NCBI GenBank assembly: GCA_002344075.1
Contig: DDTM01000086.1
Coordinates: 11,333 to 75,332, forward strand
DNA from: Bacteroidetes bacterium UBA2364
Lineage (GTDB): Bacteria > Bacteroidota > Rhodothermia > Rhodothermales > UBA2364
DNA length: 64,000 nt
Direction of reading: 5' to 3'
In this document: positions 16,333-25,351 of the stretch, piece after piece
Layout: the number at the start of each line of letters is the position of its first letter
Position numbering within the stretch: the stretch's first letter is position 1
Position numbers and translations under genes: made by a program
Notes under the pieces: model-generated
Database searches by the model: none
What the model was told of the DNA's origin: nothing
Seen by the model: only the letters and a program-made list of their open reading frames with translations

Positions 16333-17714
16333 CACACATGACGGGGAGGGACCTTTTCTTCGGCCTCGTCTTCGGGTGCCGCAATCCCTAATTCATTTAT
16401 TTTGCGGTATAAGGTACGTTCACTGATGCCCAAGGCTTTGGCCGTGAGTCGTCGGTTTCCATGATACCGTTGCAAGCCTTCCCGAATGAGCCGTTCTTCC
16501 ATATCTTGAAAGGTTGGTAATTCATGGAAAACAAGGTTATTTATTGGGGCCGAGGTTTCATCCTGAATTTCCGCTTCTTCAATGGTTTCTGAAACGACCG
16601 AAGTGGGAAAAGATACAACATCTGGAAGCCGAGTAGAAAATTCCTTAACGGTACGTGATGGGGTATCAGACCAACTCACTTCCGACGGGCCTGGTAATAA
16701 GGGGGAAGAAGTATCTGTTGGATAAACCCAACGCGCTTCTTCGGTCATGGGCTGAGGTGGGATACTTCCGTACCGAGCAACCCCTTCTTTGGTTGCCATA
16801 GCATGGAGAATGGCTTTCATCTCCCGCATTTCCAGCTTCATTTCAAGCAAAAGGCGGTACAGCAATTCGGGTGAGTTGCCGAAAGGATCTTCCGAACGGT
16901 TACTTCCCGGATAGATCAACGCCTGATTGGCCGTTACCCCTCGTAATAAGGGCTGAAGGTCTGCTACGGTGAGGGTTTCCGAACGTACCAATACCGTTGC
17001 CTGCTCGGCGGTATTCCTAAGTTCTCGGATATTACCCGGCCAACGATATTGCATCAACAGGCTTCGGGCTGAGTCGTCTATTTTTTTACGTGGCGCATTA
17101 TACTGCTGACCAAAACGAAACAGAAAATATTCAAACAAAGGCAAGATGTCTTCTTTGCGGTCGCGTAATGGAGGAACCTGCAAGGTAACCGTAGAAAGAC
17201 GATAATACAAATCCTCCCTAAATCGTCCGGAACGGACTTCTTCGGCGAGGTTACGGTTGGTAGCTGCCACCACGCGGGCGTTTACTTTTTGCGTTTTGGA
17301 GGAACCTACCCGGCTGAATTGTCCAGACTCCAACACCCGCAACAACCGGACCTGTGCGGACATAGGTAGTTCGCCAATTTCGTCTAAAAAAATGCTACTA
17401 TTATCCGCTTCTTCAAAATATCCGGCACGTCGTTCTGTTGCACCTGTATAAGACCCTTTTTCGTGACCGAAAAGTTCAGACTCGATAAGCCCCTCTGGAA
17501 TGGCTCCACAGTTTACCACCACCATCGGACGGTGGCGTCGTGCAGAGAGGCCATGCAACGCTTGTGCAATGAGTTCCTTACCCACGCCGCTTTCGCCTTC
17601 AATCAATACTGTGATATCGCTGGGTGCGACCATGCGTACCCGATCTATCAGTTGCCAAAATGCAACCGAGTTTCCACGTAACCCAAACCGTTCTTGTAGC
17701 GCCTGCCTATCCAT
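16332..17714 (-). CDS. Sigma-54-interacting-type transcriptional regulator (AAA+ / Fis HTH)
   Basis: 460 residues without a receiver or other sensory domain; the AAA+ module starts almost at once. Walker A is GESGVGKE (Lys46), the L1 loop is GSYTGA (87-92) instead of GAFTGA, Walker B is FLDEIGEL, and the arginine-finger region is FREDLYYRL. A variable linker of about 130 residues follows (350-410 mostly low complexity). The C-terminus is a Fis-type helix-turn-helix (NRRLTAKALGISERTLYRKI). It would remodel sigma-54 RNA polymerase. The changed loop and absent input domain leave its dependence and signal open. It is upstream of and coupled to lptE. Confidence 0.85.
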   Translation of the reverse strand: MDRQALQERFGLRGNSVAFWQLIDRVRMVAPSDITVLIEGESGVGKELIAQALHGLSARRHRPMVVVNCGAIPEGLIESELFGHEKGSYTGATERRAGYFEEADNSSIFLDEIGELPMSAQVRLLRVLESGQFSRVGSSKTQKVNARVVAATNRNLAEEVRSGRFREDLYYRLSTVTLQVPPLRDRKEDILPLFEYFLFRFGQQYNAPRKKIDDSARSLLMQYRWPGNIRELRNTAEQATVLVRSETLTVADLQPLLRGVTANQALIYPGSNRSEDPFGNSPELLYRLLLEMKLEMREMKAILHAMATKEGVARYGSIPPQPMTEEARWVYPTDTSSPLLPGPSEVSWSDTPSRTVKEFSTRLPDVVSFPTSVVSETIEEAEIQDETSAPINNLVFHELPTFQDMEERLIREGLQRYHGNRRLTAKALGISERTLYRKINELGIAAPEDEAEEKVPPRHV

Positions 17715-17748
17715 AAGTGTTTTTTTATATCTAATAATGACACATTGA

Positions 17749-17761
17749 CAGAAAGTTTCTG
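17749..17761. promoter_or_regulatory. 13-bp palindrome upstream of the regulator gene
   Basis: Perfect inverted repeat CAGAAA-G-TTTCTG, 35 bases before the ATG at 17714. It could be an operator for the regulator's own gene; nothing else supports this. Confidence 0.25.
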
Positions 17762-17798
17762 CACTTCAGCGATCTTGTCATGAAGATATGATGCCCAC

Positions 17799-17832
17799 AA
17801 AAAAATCCCCTGTACGCATAGGCACAAGGGAT
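17799..17832 (-). terminator. Intrinsic terminator of the carboxylase gene
   Basis: Read leftward, a 10-bp stem (17832-17823 with 17814-17805, two G-T pairs) has an 8-base loop and is followed by seven T. It lies 33 bases after the acyl-CoA carboxylase stop. Confidence 0.85.
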
Positions 17833-17864
17833 GGTCATTTTACAAGCAACCGTCCGGGGAAACA

Positions 17865-19409
17865 TTAGAGCGGGATATTGCCGTGTTTCTTCTTCGGGTT
17901 ATTAATGATTTTATTCTTCATCATTTCCAAGCCAGCAATCAATCGCTTCCGGGTCTCAGATGGCATGATCACATCATCCACAAAACCGCGTTCGGCAGCG
18001 ATATACGGATTGGCAAACTTTTCGCGGTATTCCTGAATGAGTACTTCGGCTGCGGCCTCTTTGTCCTCCGCTTCCGAGATTTGCTTCCGGAAGATGATTT
18101 CTACTGCACCTTTTGGCCCCATTACCGCAATTTCGGCGGTAGGCCAAGCAAAGTTGAGGTCACCACGTATGTGTTTGGAGTTCATCACATCGTAAGCACC
18201 GCCATACGCTTTACGGGTAATCACGGTGAGGCGTGGAACGGTAGCCTCGCAGAAGGCATACAACAACTTGGCCCCATGCCGGATAATGCCGCGCCACTCT
18301 TGGTCGGTCCCTGGCAAGAACCCCGGAACATCTTCAAACACTACCAGAGGAATATTAAACGCATCGCAGAAGCGGACAAAACGTGCCCCCTTCGTCGAGG
18401 CATCAATATCCAATACACCTGCCAGTACAGCCGGTTGGTTGGCAACCACTCCAATAGGACGCCCATTCAAGCGGGCAAATCCGACCACAATATTGCCCGC
18501 AAAGTCTGGATGAATCTCAAAGAAATTGCCGTCATCCACGATTGCGCGGATAACATCTTTCATCTCATAAGGCTTATTGGGATTCTCCGGCACAAATTCA
18601 TTGAGTTCCGGAACGAGGCGGTCTGCCGGATCTGAAGTACCAAAAATAGGCGGTTGTTCCTCGCAATTCTGAGGCAAGAAAGAAAGGAGTTCACGAATTC
18701 GGAACAGGCAGTCGGCCTCACTTTCGCAAGCAAGGTGCGCGACACCACTCTTGGAAGCATGGGTATCTGCACCGCCCAATTCTTCGGAAGTCACATGTTC
18801 ATTTGTCACGGTCTTCACCACATCTGGCCCCGTCACAAACATATAACTCGACTCTTTAACCATAAACACAAAGTCGGTGATGGCAGGGCTATACACCGCG
18901 CCTCCTGCACAAGGGCCTAAAATGGCTGAAATTTGTGGTACGACACCTGATGACAACGTATTCAGCAAGAAGATATCGGCATATCCGCCCAAGGACATGA
19001 CCCCTTCTTGAATCCGTGCGCCGCCCGAATCGTTCAGACCAATCACGGGCGCACCATTATCCATGGCCATTTTCATAATCTTGACGATCTTCTCGGCATG
19101 GGTCTCCGAAAGCGAACCGCCAAATACCGTAAAGTCTTGGCTAAAGACATAAACCGTGCGGCCATTGATCGTTCCATAGCCCGTCACTACACCGTCGCCA
19201 TACGGGCGGTCTTCCTCCATTCCAAAATCGCGGCTACGGTGGCGGACAAAAATGCCCATTTCCTGAAACGAACCTGGATCCAATAAGAGATCTATCCGTT
19301 CACGAGCCGTCAGCTTGCCTTTGGCATGTTGCTTCTCAATACGTTTAACGCCACCTCCCAAAAAGGCCTCGGCACGGCGGGCTTCCAAGTCCTGAAAAAT
19401 TGCTGACAT
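17865..19409 (-). CDS. pccB: Acyl-CoA carboxylase beta subunit (propionyl-CoA carboxylase type)
   Basis: 514 residues, the usual size of the carboxyltransferase subunit. It has the KGKLTARERIDLLLDPGSF start of the family, the acyl-CoA-binding loop GPCAGGAVYSPA, and in the second half the biotin-side motifs PGFLPGTDQE and TRKAYGGAYDVM. It transfers carboxyl from biotin to an acyl-CoA such as propionyl-CoA, leading to methylmalonyl-CoA and succinyl-CoA. The same fold also serves methylmalonyl-CoA decarboxylase. Neither a biotin carboxylase nor a biotin carrier gene is nearby, so the complex is encoded elsewhere. It is transcribed alone and closed by a terminator. Confidence 0.9.
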   Translation of the reverse strand: MSAIFQDLEARRAEAFLGGGVKRIEKQHAKGKLTARERIDLLLDPGSFQEMGIFVRHRSRDFGMEEDRPYGDGVVTGYGTINGRTVYVFSQDFTVFGGSLSETHAEKIVKIMKMAMDNGAPVIGLNDSGGARIQEGVMSLGGYADIFLLNTLSSGVVPQISAILGPCAGGAVYSPAITDFVFMVKESSYMFVTGPDVVKTVTNEHVTSEELGGADTHASKSGVAHLACESEADCLFRIRELLSFLPQNCEEQPPIFGTSDPADRLVPELNEFVPENPNKPYEMKDVIRAIVDDGNFFEIHPDFAGNIVVGFARLNGRPIGVVANQPAVLAGVLDIDASTKGARFVRFCDAFNIPLVVFEDVPGFLPGTDQEWRGIIRHGAKLLYAFCEATVPRLTVITRKAYGGAYDVMNSKHIRGDLNFAWPTAEIAVMGPKGAVEIIFRKQISEAEDKEAAAEVLIQEYREKFANPYIAAERGFVDDVIMPSETRKRLIAGLEMMKNKIINNPKKKHGNIPL

Positions 19410-19651
19410 AGTAGAAGAGGTTAATTCAAAATAAGGAGCAGGGAAAGGGTGCTATATGATACAGCGTTTCCTTACCCCTACGCTTGAAGATTCGCTGATT
19501 TTGTTGAAAATGAAGTAAGAAGATCGGGTATTTTATTTGTGAAGCCACCACCGAGGCGTGGAAAAACGATGCGGGCTATTTGGGGTTTCAGGACGATTAT
19601 GGATTATTACCCCCCGATATTGTTTTTCATTACCAGAACGGATTCATTTTA

Positions 19652-19669
19652 ATGCCGCCCCTACGGGAC
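19652..19669. repeat. Short palindromic element, copy B
   Basis: On the minus strand it reads G-TCCC-GTA-GGGG-C-GGCAT, matching copy A at 2043-2060 in 14 of 18 positions. The hairpin survives because stem changes are paired or wobble (GCTCC/GGAGC against GTCCC/GGGGC). It abuts the htrA terminator. Confidence 0.45.
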
Positions 19670-19675
19670 CCCAAC

Positions 19676-19706
19676 AAAAAAGGCTACCTTTGAAAGATAG
19701 CCTTTT
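19676..19706 (-). terminator. Intrinsic terminator of htrA
   Basis: Leftward 9-bp stem AAAAGGCTA / TAGCCTTTT with inner CTTT/AAAG pairing, then a T run. It is 16 bases past the htrA stop. Confidence 0.85.
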
Positions 19707-19722
19707 CCATCTGCAAACTCGG

Positions 19723-21249
19723 TTACGGCTTAGTGAATGCTGTAAGTACCGTATTTCCACCGGGGTATTGTCCACGCAGGTAAATAACATCCCCCGATTT
19801 ATAGCTTTTGTATTCCCGCAGGAAATCCGTCTTAGATTTCACCACTACCATATCATTGCGGTTCTTCCCCACAAACTGAATCAGGAAATTAGAACGCAGA
19901 TCCGCTTCTTTAAAGGCAACTCCGATCGGCGATACATCGGTCACGAGTACACCAGAGGCGTTTTCGCTGAACTTTAGGCGCTGACGGATATCTGTGGTCA
20001 GGTTTTCTAACGAGAAGCCCAGTTTATCGAGTGTAGTTTTGGTATCCTCATCTTCTCCGCTTTCATTTCCTGTATCTGTTCCCGCATCTACAAGTGTTTC
20101 TGCGGGACGTTCAGCGAGGGTTACCGTGGTTTTCTTTTCTTTGCCATCGCGGAAGTAAGTTAGAACCACCTTCGTACCGGGAAGCATATTGGCTACCATA
20201 GAACGTAATTGGTCTGGGCTATTGATTTTACGGCCGTTTATGGCGGTAATCACATCGTCTGCAATCAAACCCGATTTTTGCGCGGGCGAGTCGTCATTTA
20301 CACTACTGACCAATGCCCCACCGGTAGGTAGATTCATCGCACGTGCCAAGCCACTTGGGACAGGTGCAGGCATCAGCCCCAGAAATCCATAGCTCACTTT
20401 ACCTTTATTAATGATTTGATCCACTGAATTGCGAACAATGTCTGCCGGGATCGCAAATCCGATGCCCTGAGAACCACCAGAGCGGGAAAGGATGGCCGAA
20501 TTCACCCCGATTACCTTACCTTGAAGGTTCAGCAGTGGGCCGCCGGAGTTTCCAGGATTAATGGCCGCATCCGTTTGGATAAAACTGGAGAAGGTGGTTA
20601 GTTCTGCTTTATTGCGTCCCATCGCACTAATAATACCCGCCGTAACCGTATTTCCGAGGTCTTGTTCGAAGGGTGAGCCAATGGCCACCACCCATTGTCC
20701 GACACGTAAATTAGCCACCTCTCCCAATTGCACGATTGGGAAGCCATTGCCTTCGATTTTGATCACTGCGAGATCGTTGCTCGCATCCGTACCAATGACT
20801 TTCGCTTTATAAGTTTTGCTATCGAAGGTTTTCACTTCCAATTCGGTTGCATCTTTTACCACGTGGTTATTGGTTACGATATAACCATCTTCCCGAATCA
20901 GAAAGCCTGAGCCAAGCCCTTGCTGGAATTGATCGCGGGAACGCGGGGCATTGTTTTCATTGTCTTTTTCTTGTTCCTCGAAGAAAAAGCGGAAAGGTGA
21001 GTTGCCCCCAAACGGATTGGCCATCCCTTTCACTTTTTGGGTAGGGATTACTTGTACTACGGCTGGATTTACGGTTTCGGCAACCGCAGAAAATGCATTT
21101 CCAAGGTCTTCCGGTGTGGGCATTTCGGAAGAAGCATGGACTTCGTTGGGCGCAAAAAATTTGGAACCGGCGGTAAATGCCATACCACCACCAAAGGCGG
21201 AGACCGCTATTAGGATCCCCATGAGCATTTTTCGCTTCATGTCTTTCAT
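19723..21249 (-). CDS. htrA: HtrA/DegP-family periplasmic serine protease
   Basis: 508 residues, with an N-terminal hydrophobic signal or anchor (about 8-28). The trypsin-like domain has the full triad: His129 (NNHVV), Asp159 (SNDLAV) and Ser235 (GNSGGP), plus the glycine-rich oxyanion region. The first PDZ domain (about 285-385: YGFLGL, DDVITAINGRKINSPDQL) is clear. An acidic linker (TGNESGEDEDTK) leads to a second, more diverged PDZ domain. It degrades or refolds misfolded envelope proteins, important for a cell exporting very large surface proteins, though no direct link is shown. Monocistronic, with its own terminator. Confidence 0.92.
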   Translation of the reverse strand: MKDMKRKMLMGILIAVSAFGGGMAFTAGSKFFAPNEVHASSEMPTPEDLGNAFSAVAETVNPAVVQVIPTQKVKGMANPFGGNSPFRFFFEEQEKDNENNAPRSRDQFQQGLGSGFLIREDGYIVTNNHVVKDATELEVKTFDSKTYKAKVIGTDASNDLAVIKIEGNGFPIVQLGEVANLRVGQWVVAIGSPFEQDLGNTVTAGIISAMGRNKAELTTFSSFIQTDAAINPGNSGGPLLNLQGKVIGVNSAILSRSGGSQGIGFAIPADIVRNSVDQIINKGKVSYGFLGLMPAPVPSGLARAMNLPTGGALVSSVNDDSPAQKSGLIADDVITAINGRKINSPDQLRSMVANMLPGTKVVLTYFRDGKEKKTTVTLAERPAETLVDAGTDTGNESGEDEDTKTTLDKLGFSLENLTTDIRQRLKFSENASGVLVTDVSPIGVAFKEADLRSNFLIQFVGKNRNDMVVVKSKTDFLREYKSYKSGDVIYLRGQYPGGNTVLTAFTKP

Positions 21250-21339
21250 CGCTTATGGGTTAAGTTTTGAATGGTTAGGGTTTATAAGATGGTTGCTTTC
21301 ACGCAAAAATGTGGTTTGGGTTTCAAGTACAAAACGAAA

Positions 21340-21371
21340 GACATGCGTCTGAACAAATCCGGACGCATGTC
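21340..21371 (-). terminator. Probable terminator of fumC
   Basis: Perfect 10-bp inverted repeat GACATGCGTC / GACGCATGTC with a 12-base loop. Read leftward it is followed by TTTCGTTTTG. It lies about 135 bases past fumC, between fumC and htrA. Confidence 0.65.
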
Positions 21372-21506
21372 TGATGTTCCAAACCACAGAACATGAATCG
21401 TAGCGAAGGGAAAACGGTCTTGCTACAACCAATATTGTGTTTGAGATAAAAAACACCCTCTTAAGAAGCATTTTCTTTTCTATATATTATAACCCGAAAG
21501 CGGATC

Positions 21507-22907
21507 TTAGCTTCCCGGAATTCCTGCTTCGGTCATACTTCGTACATCCAAGACTGCATCCAGTTCTTCATCGGTCAGTAGGCCCAATTCTTTTACCACT
21601 ACACGAACGGATTTGTGTTCTTTGGCCGATTGTTTGGCCACCTTGGCCGCCATGTCGTAGCCGATGGTTCTATTGAGCGCGGTAGCAATTGATGGATTGA
21701 GTTCCAGTAATTCTTTACAACGCGCTTCGTTCGCCACAATCCCATCAAGACATTTCGTGCGGAAGGCATTAAGGCCATTAGACAAAATAGAGACACTTTC
21801 GAGCATGGCATGTGCCATCACAGGCATCATCACATTCAACTCAAAATTCCCCATTTGTCCGCCTACGGTAATGGTTGTCAGATTGCCTTGCACCCGCGCC
21901 GAAACCATCATCATCGCCTCGCTCATCACCGGATTCACCTTACCGGGCATGATGGAAGAGCCGGGCTGGAGGTCGGGCAACAAGACTTCACTGAGGCCAC
22001 TGGTTGGACCAGAACCGAGCCAGCGAATGTCATTGACAATTTTCATCACCGAGACCGCAAGTGTATTTAAGGCTCCAGCCACCGAGACATAAGCATCTTT
22101 AGAAGCCTGTGCTTCCATGTGATTTTCGGCCTCATGGAAGGCAATGCCGGTTTGCTCGGAGATAGCCGAAATGGCATTAACCGGAAAAGCAGGCGGGCAG
22201 TTGATCCCCGTTCCGGTAGCCGTTCCGCCCAGAGCAAGCTCCGAGAGTTCCTCCGAGGCATGTTCGATACGGGTACGGGCTTTGGCGATTTGTGCAGCAT
22301 ATCCGCTAAATTCCTGTCCTAACCGAACAGGTGTGGCGTCCATAAGGTGGGTACGACCGCTTTTCACCACATGATCAAAGGCTTTTGCTTTGGCTTTGAG
22401 TGATTCCTCGAAGGCGGTTAGGGCAGGAAGCAATTCCCGCTCGATTGCTACCCGCGCCGCTACGTGCATGGCTGTTGGGATGACATCGTTCGAGGATTGC
22501 GACATATTTACATGGTCGTTGGGGTGGATTAATTTGCCACCTCGTTCGCCCCCCATTGCCACTGTGCCAAGATTAGAGATCACCTCGTTGGCATTCATAT
22601 TGGTAGAGGTGCCGGAACCTGTCTGGAAAATATCCAAGACAAATTCAGCGTCCATTTTGCCAGCAATGACTTTATCACAAGCGGCCTGAATTACCGCAGA
22701 TTTTTCCGCATCCAATAAACCGATTTTCTCATTGGCAATGGCGCAAGATTTTTTAACAATGCCCAAGGCTTCGATAAAACGACGTGGAAAGCGCAGGGAA
22801 CTAATGGGAAAGTTATGCTTGGCGCGTTCGGTTTGTGAACCATACCAAGCAGATGCCGGAACCTGGACATCGCCCATAGAGTCCCGTTCAATACGAAATT
22901 CACTCAT
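21507..22907 (-). CDS. fumC: Fumarate hydratase class II
   Basis: 466 residues, the normal length. The fumarase/aspartase signature GSSIMPGKVNPV carries the catalytic-loop Ser. The other conserved blocks are SGRTHLMDATPVRLGQEFSGY (catalytic His region) and the GTATGTGINCP substrate loop. The N-terminus (MSEFRIERDSMGDVQVP) is typical of class II fumarases. It interconverts fumarate and L-malate in the citric acid cycle without an iron-sulfur cluster. Aspartate ammonia-lyase is the main alternative in the superfamily; the loop sequence and C-terminal SMTEAGIPG tail favour fumarase. Confidence 0.9.
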   Translation of the reverse strand: MSEFRIERDSMGDVQVPASAWYGSQTERAKHNFPISSLRFPRRFIEALGIVKKSCAIANEKIGLLDAEKSAVIQAACDKVIAGKMDAEFVLDIFQTGSGTSTNMNANEVISNLGTVAMGGERGGKLIHPNDHVNMSQSSNDVIPTAMHVAARVAIERELLPALTAFEESLKAKAKAFDHVVKSGRTHLMDATPVRLGQEFSGYAAQIAKARTRIEHASEELSELALGGTATGTGINCPPAFPVNAISAISEQTGIAFHEAENHMEAQASKDAYVSVAGALNTLAVSVMKIVNDIRWLGSGPTSGLSEVLLPDLQPGSSIMPGKVNPVMSEAMMMVSARVQGNLTTITVGGQMGNFELNVMMPVMAHAMLESVSILSNGLNAFRTKCLDGIVANEARCKELLELNPSIATALNRTIGYDMAAKVAKQSAKEHKSVRVVVKELGLLTDEELDAVLDVRSMTEAGIPGS

Positions 22908-23025
22908 AATAGTCTGGATTATAGGGTCTGAATATCATTATTGTTGATGATTAAAAGCGCATTCAGCGCAATTTAAAAAGGTACGTATGCCTGCTTGAAT
23001 TCACCGTCAAAACGTTCTCTCCTAT

Positions 23026-23886
23026 ATGAAAATCTTTCAAACCGTTGGCGAAGTCCAGTCTTTTTCCTCCAGCATCCAGCAATCGGGCCTTCGTTTGGCA
23101 CTTATCCCCACAATGGGCGCATTACACGAAGGTCATTTACGTCTGGTGGATGAAGCCCACCGTTATGCCGAAAAAGTGATGGTTTCCATTTTTGTAAATC
23201 CGACACAATTTGGCCCCAACGAGGACTTTAGTCGTTACCCAAGAACCTTAGAAGCAGACCTTGCGGCCCTTTCCGAGCGCGGAGTATCTGGTGTTTTCAC
23301 TCCTTCTGTTGGAGAGATGTACCCACCCAATGACCAGACATGGGTGCGTGTAGAAGGATTGGATACGCATCTTTGCGGTCCGTTTCGTCCAGGACATTTT
23401 CAGGGTGTGACCACCGTAGTGGCGCGGCTTTTTCTAGCTTGTCGGCCACATGTTGCCGTTTTTGGCTTGAAGGATGCCCAACAATTCCTAATTCTTCGGC
23501 GGATGGTGCGTGACCTGCACTTTGGGATCGAGATGGTGGGTATGGCAACTGTGCGCGAGCCGGATGGGCTGGCCATGTCTTCCCGCAATAGGTATTTAAA
23601 CGAGGTCGACCGTAAAAAGGCATCGGTTATTTCCAAGGCGGTTTTTTTAGGACGTGGCCTTATTGCTGGCGGAGAACAAGATCCCGCCACTGTCGAGAAC
23701 GCCATGCGCGAGGTGATGGAATCGGCAGGGGGTGTGTCGGTACAATATGCCGAAGTAGTGGACACCGAGCAATTACAACGCCCTGTTCAACTACAACCAG
23801 AGACCGATTATTTGGTGGCTGTGGCGGCGTATATTGGTCAAACGCGGTTAATAGATAACCAGTTTGTTTCCGTCCGGAATTTATAG
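23026..23886 (+). CDS. panC: Pantothenate synthetase
   Basis: 286 residues. The nucleotidyltransferase signature MGALHEGH (HIGH-like) is present, as are the conserved VSIFVNPTQFGPNEDFSRYPR and the KMSKS-like SSRN loop. It condenses pantoate and beta-alanine with ATP to make pantothenate, the precursor of coenzyme A. It is divergent from fumC, with a 118-base shared upstream region. No panB or panD is adjacent. Confidence 0.95.
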   Translation: MKIFQTVGEVQSFSSSIQQSGLRLALIPTMGALHEGHLRLVDEAHRYAEKVMVSIFVNPTQFGPNEDFSRYPRTLEADLAALSERGVSGVFTPSVGEMYPPNDQTWVRVEGLDTHLCGPFRPGHFQGVTTVVARLFLACRPHVAVFGLKDAQQFLILRRMVRDLHFGIEMVGMATVREPDGLAMSSRNRYLNEVDRKKASVISKAVFLGRGLIAGGEQDPATVENAMREVMESAGGVSVQYAEVVDTEQLQRPVQLQPETDYLVAVAAYIGQTRLIDNQFVSVRNL

Positions 23887-24110
23887 GGCTTTTGTCCGAG
23901 AAGGCCTTATTTCCAATTTATGCCTCATTATCCCAAACCCCAGCCTTTATCATTTTGGCATCCTAACCCCGCCTATGCACAATACTTGGATTGGCAGCTA
24001 CGAAAAATATATCGCCGGATTGTTTGTTCCAGAGAAAAAAGGCAGACAAAAAACTTAACCTTTACCCATATATTTAACTAAATCTTTTGATTCATAGAAC
24101 CTCAATCATC

Positions 24111-24962
24111 ATGAATATTCAACGCATTTCGGTTATTGGAGCCGGAACAATGGGAAACGGTATCGCCCATGTCTTTGCACAAAATGGCTTTTCTGTTTCA
24201 TTGGTGGATGTCACCGAATCCGCTTTGCAAAAAGGTATCGAGACCATCCGGCAAAATTTGTCGCGTCAAGTTAAAAAGGCCGTCTTGAGTGAAGCAGATG
24301 CCACAGCAACCCTTGGCCGAATTACGCCGACCACTGGATTTGTTAGCGGTGTTGAGCACGCAGACTTAGTGGTGGAAGCCGTAGCCGAAAACAACGACAT
24401 CAAGTCTCAGGTTTATCATTCGCTTGCAGAGGCCACTAAACCAAGTGCTATTCTGGCCTCCAACACCTCTTCTATCTCGATTACTTGGCTGGGCGCACAA
24501 AGTAAACGTGCTGGGAACGTCATTGGGATGCACTTTTTTAATCCCGTTCCTGTGATGAAATTGGTAGAGATTGTACGTGGCTACGAGACCTCGGACACAA
24601 CCTATCAGGCCGTTTTTGCCCTCGCAGAGAAGATCGGCAAAAGCCCTGTTACCGTCCAAGATTATCCGGGCTTCGTCTCGAACCGTATCTTGATGCCGAT
24701 GATTAATGAGGCCATATACTGTGTGATGGAGGGTGTAGCGACCCCTCAAGACATTGATATGGTGATGCGTCTGGGAATGGCACATCCGATGGGACCGTTG
24801 GCACTGGCAGATTTTATCGGATTGGACGTATGTCTCTCGATCATGGACGTGCTTCATCGAGGCATAGGAGACGATAAATACCGCCCTTGCCCACTCTTAC
24901 GGAATATGGTAACAGCGGGGCTTCTCGGCAAAAAAAGCGGCAAAGGATTTTACTCCTATTGA
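24111..24962 (+). CDS. hbd: 3-hydroxyacyl-CoA (3-hydroxybutyryl-CoA) dehydrogenase
   Basis: 283 residues from the ATG at 24111. The N-terminal Rossmann fold has GAGTMGNG. The catalytic region is VIGMHFFNPVPVMKLVEI with the active-site His, the helical domain contains DYPGFVSNRILMPMINEA, and it ends with the usual GKKSGKGFYSY. It oxidises (S)-3-hydroxyacyl-CoA with NAD(P), in beta-oxidation or butyryl/PHA-type metabolism. The single-domain length matches Hbd/PaaH rather than the multifunctional FadB. It converges with the giant gene, sharing a terminator. Confidence 0.92.
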   Translation: MNIQRISVIGAGTMGNGIAHVFAQNGFSVSLVDVTESALQKGIETIRQNLSRQVKKAVLSEADATATLGRITPTTGFVSGVEHADLVVEAVAENNDIKSQVYHSLAEATKPSAILASNTSSISITWLGAQSKRAGNVIGMHFFNPVPVMKLVEIVRGYETSDTTYQAVFALAEKIGKSPVTVQDYPGFVSNRILMPMINEAIYCVMEGVATPQDIDMVMRLGMAHPMGPLALADFIGLDVCLSIMDVLHRGIGDDKYRPCPLLRNMVTAGLLGKKSGKGFYSY

Positions 24963-25026
24963 TTTTTAGTGGCAACGAGCAGTTTCATTCGGCAAAGCCT
25001 TCTTATTTAATCAACCTTCCATCAAC

Positions 25027-25064
25027 GCCAAGCGGCAGCCTCGTTTCCGAGACTGCCGCTTGGC
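25027..25064. terminator. Bidirectional terminator between hbd and the giant gene
   Basis: A 12-bp perfect stem, GCCAAGCGGCAG with CTGCCGCTTGGC, plus an inner CTC/GAG pair. It lies between two converging genes. T runs on either side are weak. Confidence 0.7.
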
Positions 25065-25090
25065 TTATCTGAGCCTAAGAAGGCGATGGT

Positions 25091-25351
25091 TTACTTAAGG
25101 AGCGTCATCTTACGGGTGATCACCTTGTCGCCCACTTTCAGTCGGTAAATATAGGTACCGCTGGAGAGGTTAGAGGCATCGAAGAGGACTTCGTGGTGTC
25201 CGGCTGCAAACTGACCTTTGGCCACCTCGCTCACTTTCCGTCCAAGCAGATCATAGACTTCGAGTACGACATTGCTTGCAGCAGGTAGATCGAAGTTAAG
25301 CGTAGTGGTTGGATTGAACGGGTTTGGATAGTTTTGACCAAGTTCAACTTT
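25091..25351 (-). other. T9SS type A sorting domain of the giant protein
   Basis: The final ~85 residues are the Por-secretion C-terminal domain: ELGQNYPNPFNPTTTL start, VYDLLGRKV middle, SGTYIYRLKVGD, and a basic end at RKMTLLK. It directs the folded protein through the type IX translocon and is normally removed when the protein is anchored or released. Confidence 0.92.

Larger units (their letters stand above)
19410..19722. other. Intergenic region with repeat copy B and a terminator
   Basis: 313 bases between pccB and htrA, both leftward. It holds the second copy of the short palindromic element (19652-19669) and the htrA terminator (19676-19706). The stretch 19410-19640 shows no gene; short open frames have no family resemblance. 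Confidence 0.5.
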
